NCBI RefSeq assembly: GCF_024979295.1
Contig: NZ_JANLCJ010000005.1
Coordinates: forward strand, 62,001 to 126,000
DNA: 64,000 nucleotides
Direction of reading: 5' to 3'
Source of the DNA: Herbiconiux daphne
Lineage (GTDB): Bacteria; Actinomycetota; Actinomycetes; Actinomycetales; Microbacteriaceae
Under the pieces are notes generated by a model. The model was not told the DNA's origin and searched no databases. It saw only the letters and a program-made list of their open reading frames with translations. Numbering within the stretch: position 1 is the first letter of the stretch; every line of letters begins with the position of its first letter. Made by a program: the position numbers and the translations under genes. Shown piece by piece: positions 44,660 to 53,076 of this stretch.

Positions 44660-44697
44660 TCGTCGGAGGGTCATCGGGCATCCGGAGGCATCGTCCT

Positions 44698-44703
44698 TAG
44701 GAT
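44698..44703 (+). promoter_or_regulatory. -10 box of the lipoprotein gene
   Basis: TAGGAT ends six bases before ATG 44710. Confidence 0.5.
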
Positions 44704-44709
44704 CGTGTC

Positions 44710-45231
44710 ATGGCTCGTTCGACTCTTCTCCGTGTGACCCTGGGCAGCGCCGTGGCGGTGCTCGCGACCGTCGGCATGACGGGCTGCATCGGCGGGCCGG
44801 GCACGCCGACCGCCAGCCCCACGGCGTCGACCTCGACCCCCACCGCCACCCCGACGCCGACCCCCACTGCCACGCCCACCACACCCCCGTCGACCCCCAC
44901 CGCCCCGCCGTCGACCCCCACGACGCCGCCGGTCGAGTCGGTCTCGGTGCAGATCCTCAACGCGGCCTTCGACCCGTCGACGTCGACCGTCTCCGTGGCC
45001 GGTCAGGTCGTCGGCCTCGTCAGCGACAGCGGAACCTGCACGGCCACGGCCAGCCAAGACGGCCAGTCCGTCACGGCCCAGTCGGCCGGCATGGCGAACA
45101 CGGCCGAGACCTACTGCTCCGACCTCACGCTCGCCCTTCCGGCCGGCAGCACGGGCACCTGGACCATCGATCTCGCCTTCGCCGACGCGACGCACTCCGG
45201 ATCGGTGTCGGGCACCGTCGAGGTCGGCTGA
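44710..45231 (+). CDS. Putative lipoprotein with Thr/Pro stalk
   Basis: A 173-residue protein. A hydrophobic signal leads to the lipobox V-G-M-T-G-C with the lipidated Cys at residue 26. Residues about 28-72 are a Thr/Pro/Ser stalk, likely glycosylated or spanning the wall. A small beta-rich domain with two Cys (about 76-173, in G-T-C-T-A-T and E-T-Y-C-S-D) ends the protein. Function unknown. It lies between divergent polysaccharide operons and is transcribed alone. Confidence 0.75.
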   Translation: MARSTLLRVTLGSAVAVLATVGMTGCIGGPGTPTASPTASTSTPTATPTPTPTATPTTPPSTPTAPPSTPTTPPVESVSVQILNAAFDPSTSTVSVAGQVVGLVSDSGTCTATASQDGQSVTAQSAGMANTAETYCSDLTLALPAGSTGTWTIDLAFADATHSGSVSGTVEVG

Positions 45232-45280
45232 CCCGGGCTCCCATACGGCGTCCTGCCAGGCGGGATGATTCGAACCTGGA

Positions 45281-45286
45281 TACTAT
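45281..45286 (+). promoter_or_regulatory. -10 box of the coiled-coil/RgpF operon
   Basis: TACTAT about 37 bases before ATG 45323; the same hexamer serves the repeat protein at 48634. Confidence 0.4.
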
Positions 45287-45322
45287 GGGCAGCGTTTCCC
45301 CTGTCCGAAAGTAGCGGTAGCG

Positions 45323-45631
45323 ATGAGCTCACGACTCTCACCAACAGGCGACGGCGCCTCAGTTTCGTCTGCGGCATCCGGCGACCCCGGTCTTCCGGCC
45401 GACGTCGCCAACGAATTGCGCGAACTGCGCCTCGAAGTGGTCGCCCTGCGCTCGCAGCTGGCGAGCCGCGCGGCCGAGACCCAGGAGTACCGCAAGATGC
45501 TCGTGGCCAGCCGCAACCAGTGCGAGCGCTACAGCAGCCAGCTGAAGGCCCTGCGGGCATCGACCAGTTGGAGCATCACCCGGCCGCTCCGGATGCGCCG
45601 GCGCAAGGCCCTCAACAACGGCTGGACGTGA
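45323..45631 (+). CDS. Small coiled-coil protein coupled to RgpF
   Basis: A 102-residue soluble protein. Residues about 28-80 form a Leu/Glu/Arg coiled coil. The end, A-L-R-A-S-T-S-W-S-I-T-R-P-L-R, matches the motif (L-R-x-S-x-S-W-R-x-T-x-P-L-R) often found at the end of coiled coils inside large glycosyltransferases. It thus looks like a free-standing version of such a docking segment. The stop overlaps the GTG of the RgpF gene (GTGA), so equal production of both is likely. The start has only a weak ribosome site. Confidence 0.65.
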   Translation: MSSRLSPTGDGASVSSAASGDPGLPADVANELRELRLEVVALRSQLASRAAETQEYRKMLVASRNQCERYSSQLKALRASTSWSITRPLRMRRRKALNNGWT

Positions 45632-46446
45632 GCGGGGTGGCTCCGAACGTCTTGGAGCTCGTGCTCCCCAGTGCCACCATCGAAAGCGAACGCACCACGC
45701 TGCCCCGCACCGACCGTGTGGCCGTGGTGGCCAGCTGGGGTGTCGACTCCCGGGTGTCGCTGTCGTTGTCGTGGATGGTCGCCCGGCTCGAAGAGGCCGG
45801 TTACGCGGTCGTCGTGGTGCGGGCCTCCGACGACACCGCTCCGCTCGACTGGTCGCGGGGGCCGGCGAACGACGCGATCGTCATCCGCAAGCCCAATATC
45901 GGCTACGACTTCGGGTCGTGGGCGACCGGTCTCGAGATGTTCCCCGAGATCAGGCGCCTGCCCTACGTCATCATCACGAACGACTCGCTGGTCGGGCCGT
46001 TCACGAGTCTCGAGCCCATGGTCGCCGATTTCGAGGGCTCCTACTTCGACGTCTGGGGCGGCACCTGGACGAGTCAGTACATGCAGCACCTGCAGAGCTT
46101 CCTGCTCGGCTTCCGCAACGGGGTGCTCGACGACCCGGCGCTGAAGTACTTCTGGCAGAACCTGCCCGACGAGACCAACAAGTTCGACATCATCAACAAG
46201 TACGAGCTCGGGCTCAGCCGTCTGCTCTACGGCGAGGGCTTCGTGTCGGGCGCGTGGTTCGACTACGAGCTCGTCGTGCAGTACACGCAGAACCCCACCA
46301 TCATCGGCTGGCGCGGGCTGCTCGAGCGAGGGTTCCCGTTCGTCAAACGCGAGCTGGTGACGAACCCCAGTATCGTTGCCGATGGTCTCCAGGTGCCCGC
46401 CGTGGTGCAGGAGAGATACGGCGTGAACCCGGCGGACTGGCTCTGA
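45628..46446 (+). CDS. Rhamnan synthesis F (RgpF)-family protein
   Basis: A 272-residue protein with the RgpF pattern: RVAVVASWGVDSRVSLSL, R-K-P-N-I-G-Y-D-F-G-S-W, Y-V-I-I-T-N-D-S-L-V-G-P-F and W-G-G-T-W-T-S-Q-Y-M-Q-H-L-Q-S-F-L-L-G-F. RgpF is a glycosyltransferase for streptococcal rhamnose-glucose polymers. GTG start coupled to the coiled-coil gene. The next gene has a second RgpF-type domain. Confidence 0.83.
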   Translation: MSGVAPNVLELVLPSATIESERTTLPRTDRVAVVASWGVDSRVSLSLSWMVARLEEAGYAVVVVRASDDTAPLDWSRGPANDAIVIRKPNIGYDFGSWATGLEMFPEIRRLPYVIITNDSLVGPFTSLEPMVADFEGSYFDVWGGTWTSQYMQHLQSFLLGFRNGVLDDPALKYFWQNLPDETNKFDIINKYELGLSRLLYGEGFVSGAWFDYELVVQYTQNPTIIGWRGLLERGFPFVKRELVTNPSIVADGLQVPAVVQERYGVNPADWL

Positions 46447-46474
46447 TGCCCTCCGCCCGGTCAGTGAGAGGACT

Positions 46475-48514
46475 ATGAGAAGAATCACCATCGGCGGCGT
46501 CAAGCGTCGCACCGGCCGCGTGCTGAAACGAGCCGGCGAGAAGCTCGCCGAGATGCCCGTCGCGCCGGTGGGCGACGACTTCCCGGCCGGATTCACGGCG
46601 TGGTCGGAGAACCGCACCAACCGGCTGAAGGCGCTCTATCCGGGCGCCTGGAAGAAGCAATTCGTCAGCGAGGCGCCGACCTCCCGCGTCGCGGTCGTGG
46701 TGCACGTCTTCTACGTCGACCTGGTCGCCCAGATCATCGAGTCGCTCGCCGCGCTGCCAGTGCAGTTCGACCTCATCGTGACCAACGCCTCGGGGGCACC
46801 GCTCGACCTCGACACGAGCGCGCTCGCCAACGTCGACCGCGTGCAGGTGTTCGACATCGAGAACCACGGCCGCGACATCCTGCCGCTCGTGTCGGTGGTG
46901 AACGCGGGCCTGCTCGACCCCTACGAGCTCGTGTTCAAGGTGCACACCAAGAAGAGCGCGTGGCGCGAGGCGCACACCGAGCTCGGCGGTTCGGGCGACC
47001 AGTGGCGCGAGAGCTTCTTCAGCGAGCTGCTCGGGTCGGTGCAGAACGTCGAGCGGGTGCTCGACGAGTTCGCCTCCGACCCGGCGCTCGGCATCCTGAC
47101 CTCGTCGGGCAATGTGCTGGGCCCGGAGTTCTGGGGCGGCGACCAAGCCATCGTCGGATCGCTGTTGCGGCGCATCCAGCTCGACCTCGATGTCGACGGC
47201 CTGCGGTTCGCCGCGGGCTCGATCTACTGGGTGCGGGGCTTCCTGCTGCAGGGACTGCGCGCCTTCGAGCTGTCGGCCGACGACTTCGACGAGGAGGCCG
47301 GTCAGGTCGACGCCACCACGGCGCACGCGATCGAGCGCATCCTCGGCATCGTGGCGGGTGAGGCCGGCTACGACGTGCGCGACGTCACGAGCCTCACGGC
47401 CGAGCGCGACGGCCGGGCCTTCGAGCGCTATCGCCCCGAGCATCCGGAGTCGCCGCGGGCCCGAGTGATCCCTTTCTATCTGCCGCAGTTCCACACCTTC
47501 CCCGAGAACGACGAGTGGTGGGAGAAGGGGTTCACCGAGTGGTCGAACGTGGCCGCGGGCACCCCGCTCTACCCGGGGCACATCCAGCCCCTGCTGCCGA
47601 GCGAGCTCGGCTTCTACGACCTCCGCACGCCGGGCGTGCGTGACGCGCAGTACGACCTGGCGACCTCGATGGGCATCGAGGGCTTCATGTACTACTACTA
47701 CTGGTTCGCGGGCAAGAAACTGATGGACCTGCCGATCGAGCAGCTCGCGGCATCCGGCGAAGACCAGAAGTTCTGCATCATGTGGGCCAACGAGAACTGG
47801 ACCAGGCGCTGGGACGGCAGCGAGAAGAACATCCTCATCGCCCAGGACTACGACCGCGTCTCGGCGAAGCAGTTCATCCACGACGTGCTGCACCTCGTCA
47901 CCGACCCGCGCTACATCCGCATCGACGACAAGCCGGTGATCGCGGTCTACCGCATCACCCAGATCCCCGACCACGTCGAGGTGGTCGCCTACTGGCGGCA
48001 GGTCGCGCTCGACGCCGGTCTGCCGGGCCTCACCCTGGTGACCGTGGATGTCGGCACCTCGATGCAGGGGGTCGAGGGCGAGCTCGCGGCGCACGGCCTC
48101 GACGCCTACCTCGAGTTCGCCCCGCACAACATGTTCTGGGCGTCGCTGCCGCGCGACAACCGCGGCCTCGACGAGCGGTTCCAGGGCAACCTGCTGAGCT
48201 ACAACGCCATGGCCGAGCACGCCGAGGCGCGACTCAACTCCACGCCGCCCGAGCACCGCTACCCCGGGGTGATGGTGAACTTCGACAACACCGCCCGCCG
48301 CCAGTGGCAGCCCGACATGTGGTACGGATCGAACCCCTACACGTTCCGCCGCTGGCTCAACACCACCGTGTCGTCGGTGGCCGACCGCGACCGCGACGAG
48401 CGGGTGGTGTTCGTGAACGCCTGGAACGAGTGGGCCGAGGGTGCGGTGCTCGAACCGTCGCAGCGCTACGGTCGCACCTACCTGCTCGCGGTGAGGGACG
48501 TGCTCTACCGCTGA
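46475..48514 (+). CDS. RgpF - WbsX (GH99-like) fusion protein
   Basis: A 679-residue protein. Residues about 65-320 are RgpF-like (V-V-V-H-V-F-Y-V-D-L, E-N-H-G-R-D-I-L-P-L, F-K-V-H-T-K-K-S). Residues about 325-675 match the WbsX/Glyco_trans family: IPFYLPQFHTFPENDEWW, GFTEWSNV, F-M-Y-Y-Y-Y-W-F-A-G-K, W-A-N-E-N-W-T-R-R-W and N-A-W-N-E-W-A-E-G. Both domains occur in O-antigen and rhamnan loci, often fused. GAGAGG precedes the ATG. It likely extends the rhamnose chain or adds branches. WbsX chemistry is poorly known. Confidence 0.87.
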   Translation: MRRITIGGVKRRTGRVLKRAGEKLAEMPVAPVGDDFPAGFTAWSENRTNRLKALYPGAWKKQFVSEAPTSRVAVVVHVFYVDLVAQIIESLAALPVQFDLIVTNASGAPLDLDTSALANVDRVQVFDIENHGRDILPLVSVVNAGLLDPYELVFKVHTKKSAWREAHTELGGSGDQWRESFFSELLGSVQNVERVLDEFASDPALGILTSSGNVLGPEFWGGDQAIVGSLLRRIQLDLDVDGLRFAAGSIYWVRGFLLQGLRAFELSADDFDEEAGQVDATTAHAIERILGIVAGEAGYDVRDVTSLTAERDGRAFERYRPEHPESPRARVIPFYLPQFHTFPENDEWWEKGFTEWSNVAAGTPLYPGHIQPLLPSELGFYDLRTPGVRDAQYDLATSMGIEGFMYYYYWFAGKKLMDLPIEQLAASGEDQKFCIMWANENWTRRWDGSEKNILIAQDYDRVSAKQFIHDVLHLVTDPRYIRIDDKPVIAVYRITQIPDHVEVVAYWRQVALDAGLPGLTLVTVDVGTSMQGVEGELAAHGLDAYLEFAPHNMFWASLPRDNRGLDERFQGNLLSYNAMAEHAEARLNSTPPEHRYPGVMVNFDNTARRQWQPDMWYGSNPYTFRRWLNTTVSSVADRDRDERVVFVNAWNEWAEGAVLEPSQRYGRTYLLAVRDVLYR

Positions 48515-48621
48515 CCCGTCGGCGCACGCCCGCGGGCCCCGGCCAACAACCCGTGGGCCCGGCCCATCGGCACGGACACGCCGCAGTTCAGCGAGTCCCC
48601 GGCTGACGCCCACCTTCTCCT

Positions 48622-48627
48622 TACTAT
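48622..48627 (+). promoter_or_regulatory. -10 box of the secreted repeat-protein gene
   Basis: TACTAT ends six bases before GTG 48634. A later in-frame ATG at 48649 is less well placed. Confidence 0.5.
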
Positions 48628-48633
48628 GGACGG

Positions 48634-51327
48634 GTGAGGGGAACGACGATGACGCGCAGCCAATTCCGACGAGGTGCTCTCGCCGCCATGCTGAGCGCCG
48701 TGCTCGCCGTGAGCGGCCTGACGGCCATCGCCGCGCCGGCGGCGGCCGCGACCACGACGACCCCCGCGAGCGCGACGACCACGAGCGCGACGGCCGCGGC
48801 GGCCTCGGCCCCCGCCGCCTCGGCTCCCGCCGCCACCGCGAGCGACTTCGACCCCGGCAACATCATCAGCGACGCCAACTTCTTCAACGGCAACGCCATG
48901 TCGGCCGGCGCCGTGCAGAACTTCCTCAACGCGCAGGTCTCCAGCTGCCGCGCCGGCTACACCTGTCTCAAGGACTACAAGCAGTCCACCTGGACGAGAC
49001 CGGCCGACGCCATGTGCAACACCTACACGGGCGCCGGCAACGAGTCGGCGGCGACCATCATCGCCAAGGTGGGCCAGGCCTGCAACGTCAGCCAGTCGGT
49101 GCTCATCGTGCTGCTGCAGAAGGAGCAGTCGCTCGTCACCGACTCCTGGCCGAGCCAGAGCCAGTACACCTCGGCCACCGGTTTCGCCTGCCCCGACACC
49201 GCGCCGTGCGACGCCGAGTACTCCGGCTTCTACAACCAGGTCTACAAGGCGGCTTGGCAGTACAAGCGCTACTCGAACCCACCCGGCACCTCGGCGTTCT
49301 TCAACTGGTTCCCGGTCGGCAAGTACTCCAACGTGCGCTACCACCCGAACGCCGCGTGCGGTTCGTCGCCCGTGCTCATCCAGAACCAGGCCACGGCCGG
49401 TCTCTACTACTACACGCCCTACCAGCCCAACGCGGTGGCGATGTCGAACGTCTACGGCGGGCAGACCGACGGATGCTCCTCCTACGGCAACCGCAATTTC
49501 TGGCGGCTCTACACCGACTGGTTCGGTGACCCCCGCGGCTCGAACAACCCGCACGGCGCCTTCGACACCGCGGCCCCGGTGGCCGGCGGCGTTCTGGTCA
49601 CCGGCTGGGCGGTCGACCCCGCGAGCGACGCGCCCGTCAACGTGACCGTCTCGGTCGACGGCGTGGCCTCGACCCTCACCGCGAACGTGCGCCTCGACTG
49701 GATCCCCGTTCTCTACCCGAGCCTCAGCCCCAACCACGGGTTCAGCGGCATCGTGGGAGCGTCTCCCGGCAACCACACCGTGTGCGTCGCCAAGGCGAAC
49801 GGCGCCGACCTCGGCTGCAAGTCGGTCACGGTGGCCTCGACGACGGCCGCGGGCTACCTCGACACGGCCGACGGCGTCGTCGGCGGCGTGCACATCGCCG
49901 GCTGGTCGCTCAACAAGGCCAGTGCCGCGCAGACCTACATCTGGGTCGACATCGACGGCGTCGGTCAGCCGTTCAAGGTCGACAAGCAGCTCAGCTGGAC
50001 CCCGGCGCTCTACCCGAACATCGGCAACACCCACGGTTACGACCGCGTCGTGCCGGCGGCGCCCGGCAAGCACCAGGTGTGCGTCTACGGCTTCGCGTCG
50101 GTGCTGCTCGGCTGCAAGACGGCCTACGTGCCCTCGAACGAGGCCGGCACCGTCGAATCGGCCACCGGCGTGCTCGGCGCCATCACGGTGAGCGGCTGGA
50201 GCCTCGACAAGCGCACCACCGCATCCACCTATGTCTGGGTCGACGTCGACGGCACCGGCAAGGCCGTCTACGCCGCCGACAACTCCGAGACCGCGGGGGC
50301 CGCCTGGCCCTCCACCGGCAAGCGCCACGGCTTCACCACCAGCATCGCCGCGAAGCCCGGCAACCACCAGGTCTGCGTGTTCGGCACCCTCGAGAACACC
50401 TCCTACGGCTGCCGCACCGTCACCGTGCCGCACAACGAGGTCGGCTCGTTCGACTCCGCCACCGGCGTCATGGGCGGCATCAACGTGAGCGGCTGGTCGC
50501 TCGACCAGACCAAGTCCGACTCCACCTACGTCTGGGTCACCATCGACGGCGGCGGGGGCGGCGCGATCTGGGCCGGCGGCAAGCTGAACTGGATCGAGGG
50601 GCTCTACCCGGGCAAGGGCCCGCGCCACGGCTTCAGCGGCTTCTTCAGCGCCTCGGCCGGCGTGCACAACGTCTGCGTGGTCGGCACGTCAGAGAACGTC
50701 TCCTATGGCTGCAAGCAGGTGACGGTGCCCTCGAGCGGTGCCGCCTCGTGGGACACGCTGACCGCCACCGAGCAGCAGATCAACCTCACCGGCTGGGCGG
50801 TCGACCGCATCTCGACCGACATCAAATACGTCTGGGTGACCGTCGACGGCGTCGGCGGGCCCTACATGGCCGGCGAAGCCCTCAACTGGATCGACGGCTA
50901 CTTCCCGGGCGTCGGCCCGAGGCACGGCTTCAACATCACCATCAAGGCCGGCGCCGGGCCGCACACCGTCTGCGTGGTGGCCACCTATGACAACCAAGAC
51001 CTCGGATGCCGCACGGTGGAGGTGCCCTCGACGGGTGCCACGAGCATCGACTCCGTGACGGGTGTCAAGGGCGGCGTGCGCATCACCGGCTGGTCGGTCG
51101 ACCGCAACTCCACCGCCACCACCTACATCTGGGTCAACATCGACGGCGTCGGCACGGCGATCGCCGCGGCGAGCAAACTCGACTGGATCAACGCCTACTT
51201 CCCCGGCGTCGGGCCGAACCACGGCATCGACAGCACCCTGCCGGCCAGCTCGGGCAGCCACCAGGTGTGCATCACCGCCACCTTCGACAACCGCAACATG
51301 GGCTGCAGCACCGTCACCGTTCCGTGA
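48634..51327 (+). CDS. Large secreted protein with six tandem approximately 98-residue repeats
   Basis: An 897-residue exported protein. A signal peptide (to about residue 39) is followed by an Ala/Thr/Ser-rich linker. A folded domain (about 70-300) begins DFDPGNIISDANFFNG and has several Cys plus many Tyr/Asn; it resembles domains in other actinobacterial surface proteins of unknown role. Six repeats follow from about 307 to the end, each with G-W-(S/A)-(L/V)-D, Y-(V/I)-W-V-x-(I/V)-D-G, an L-x-W-I-x-x-(Y/L)-(F/Y)-P segment, H-G-F and a closing V-C-V-x-(6-12)-G-C with a likely disulfide. No catalytic motif or membrane anchor is seen. Adhesion or glycan binding is a guess. Confidence 0.78.
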   Translation: MRGTTMTRSQFRRGALAAMLSAVLAVSGLTAIAAPAAAATTTTPASATTTSATAAAASAPAASAPAATASDFDPGNIISDANFFNGNAMSAGAVQNFLNAQVSSCRAGYTCLKDYKQSTWTRPADAMCNTYTGAGNESAATIIAKVGQACNVSQSVLIVLLQKEQSLVTDSWPSQSQYTSATGFACPDTAPCDAEYSGFYNQVYKAAWQYKRYSNPPGTSAFFNWFPVGKYSNVRYHPNAACGSSPVLIQNQATAGLYYYTPYQPNAVAMSNVYGGQTDGCSSYGNRNFWRLYTDWFGDPRGSNNPHGAFDTAAPVAGGVLVTGWAVDPASDAPVNVTVSVDGVASTLTANVRLDWIPVLYPSLSPNHGFSGIVGASPGNHTVCVAKANGADLGCKSVTVASTTAAGYLDTADGVVGGVHIAGWSLNKASAAQTYIWVDIDGVGQPFKVDKQLSWTPALYPNIGNTHGYDRVVPAAPGKHQVCVYGFASVLLGCKTAYVPSNEAGTVESATGVLGAITVSGWSLDKRTTASTYVWVDVDGTGKAVYAADNSETAGAAWPSTGKRHGFTTSIAAKPGNHQVCVFGTLENTSYGCRTVTVPHNEVGSFDSATGVMGGINVSGWSLDQTKSDSTYVWVTIDGGGGGAIWAGGKLNWIEGLYPGKGPRHGFSGFFSASAGVHNVCVVGTSENVSYGCKQVTVPSSGAASWDTLTATEQQINLTGWAVDRISTDIKYVWVTVDGVGGPYMAGEALNWIDGYFPGVGPRHGFNITIKAGAGPHTVCVVATYDNQDLGCRTVEVPSTGATSIDSVTGVKGGVRITGWSVDRNSTATTYIWVNIDGVGTAIAAASKLDWINAYFPGVGPNHGIDSTLPASSGSHQVCITATFDNRNMGCSTVTVP

Positions 51328-51354
51328 CGGGTGCCGGCCGCCGCGCCGGTGACC

Positions 51355-53070
51355 TCAGGCAGCGCCGTGCCGCACCCCGCTGCGGCGTGCCAGGAGCATC
51401 GGCACCACGAGGGTGAACGCGAGGGCCGCCGCGCCGACCACGAGAGCCGCGGGTGAGAACCGCTGCGGGGCATCCGGGCGCAGCAGGGCGAAGTAGACCA
51501 CCATCAGGCCGACCGCCTGAACTCCGACGAGCGGCAGCGCCAGCCGGGGCACGCGCTCCAACAGCCAGGCGAACGGAACGGTGGCCAGCACGAGGATCCA
51601 GGCGTGCGACCCCTGCGCCACGATGGCGGCGTTCGCCGAGAACAGGGCGATCACCCACACCACGATGCACACGAGCATCGCTCCGACGATCAGCAGCCGC
51701 TGGCGGCCGGCGGAATCGAGGCGGCGCCGGCGGGCGAGATTCCACGCGATCATCGCGACGAGGCATCCGACCGCGATCACGCCGAGGGCGAAGGCCGTGC
51801 TGGTCCAGTCGACCACGCGCAGGAAAACGAACGGGTTCACGTTCGGGTCGGCCAGCCGGTAGAACTGGTCGGCGCCGAACACCGTGCCCAGGTTGGCCAG
51901 CCGGTTTCCGACCAGGTCTCTGAACGGCAGCGCGGAGTACTGGGCCACGAGCACGTCGGCGAACGAGTCCTGGGTGACCGGCACCCAGCCCGCCAGGTGC
52001 CACTTCAGCAGGCGGTCGCCGGGCGGGTCGGTGAACCGCTGATAGATGAACCACGGTGCATAGAGCAGGATGCCGGCCACCGCGCCGAGCGCGATCGGGC
52101 TGAACGACGCGCGGATGCCGCGGCCGCGCAGCGAGACGAGGCCCACGATGACCAGGGCCGGGATGGCGAAGGCGGCGGCGCCGTGCGCGAGCACCGCGAA
52201 CGTGGCCGAGATGACCGCGAACACGAACGGCCAGAGTGCCCCGGTCGTGGTCTGCCGGGTGGCGAGCAGAAAACCGAGGGCGGCCAGCACGAGCGCGGCC
52301 GAGAGCATCTTGGGCCAGGTGTAGACCGAGTCGACCAGGATGGTCGGCACCACGGTCGCGAAGACGAGCGCGCCGATGGCGACCCAGGCGCGGAACCTCA
52401 GCAGTCTCAGCAGGCTGTAGCCCACCGGCAGCCAGAGGAACTGGCTGAGCACGTCGACGGCGAACGACGCCCCGAGCGGGAGGGTTCCGCCGAGCCCGAC
52501 CGGCGTGAGGCCCGAGATCGCCTGCGCGACGGCGACCACGGGGCTGACGAGCAGCTCGAACCCGGTCTGCAGCGGAGGCCGGTCGCCGCCGTTCCAGTCG
52601 CCGAGCAGCAAGGTGGTGCTCTGGCCGAGGGCCAGCTTGTCGGCGAAGAGCATCGGGATGGTGTTGTCGCTCGGCAGCAGGAAGTGGAAGAACCGCCCGG
52701 CGACCACCGAGTAGGGGTCGGTCGCGGCGCCCCAGAGATAGCTGAACGCGATGGCGAAGGTGATGGCCCCGGCCATCAGGGCGAGCACCGGCACGGCCTC
52801 GCGCCAGCGCCGCCACACCCCGCCGTGCGCGACCGCCACGATGGCGCCGCCGAGAAGAACGGATGCCGCCACGAGACCCGCCGCCGGTGCCACCCAGTAG
52901 GCAACGAAGGTCAGCCACGCCGCCAGGGCGAGCCCGACGGTCGCGAGCAGGGGCGCGAGCTGTGGCGTGTGCTGCCACAGCGACCGGGTCGCGGTCATCG
53001 CGCCGAGGAACACGAGCCCCAGGGGAATCGCCAGCACGCCGAGCCAGACGAGCACCAGCCACATCGACAC
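51355..53070 (-). CDS. Polytopic membrane protein, GT-C-like
   Basis: A 571-residue protein with about fourteen hydrophobic segments through its whole length. The first large loop is acidic, and L-L-P-S-D-N-T-I-P with A-D-K-L may be part of it. No named family is certain; overall shape fits GT-C transferases that use lipid-linked sugars outside the membrane. GTG 53070 is taken; ATG 53064 is close. It is the last gene of the five-gene membrane run and follows the previous gene by six bases. Confidence 0.65.
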   Translation of the reverse strand: MSMWLVLVWLGVLAIPLGLVFLGAMTATRSLWQHTPQLAPLLATVGLALAAWLTFVAYWVAPAAGLVAASVLLGGAIVAVAHGGVWRRWREAVPVLALMAGAITFAIAFSYLWGAATDPYSVVAGRFFHFLLPSDNTIPMLFADKLALGQSTTLLLGDWNGGDRPPLQTGFELLVSPVVAVAQAISGLTPVGLGGTLPLGASFAVDVLSQFLWLPVGYSLLRLLRFRAWVAIGALVFATVVPTILVDSVYTWPKMLSAALVLAALGFLLATRQTTTGALWPFVFAVISATFAVLAHGAAAFAIPALVIVGLVSLRGRGIRASFSPIALGAVAGILLYAPWFIYQRFTDPPGDRLLKWHLAGWVPVTQDSFADVLVAQYSALPFRDLVGNRLANLGTVFGADQFYRLADPNVNPFVFLRVVDWTSTAFALGVIAVGCLVAMIAWNLARRRRLDSAGRQRLLIVGAMLVCIVVWVIALFSANAAIVAQGSHAWILVLATVPFAWLLERVPRLALPLVGVQAVGLMVVYFALLRPDAPQRFSPAALVVGAAALAFTLVVPMLLARRSGVRHGAA

Positions 53071-53076
53071 GGGAGC

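Noticed and set aside
46343-48613. Open frame of 756 codons opposite RgpF-WbsX
   Set aside because: The plus-strand frame has clear family motifs; the minus frame has none.
48505-50667. Open frame of 720 codons opposite the repeat protein
   Set aside because: Its apparent repetition only mirrors the repeats of the real gene.
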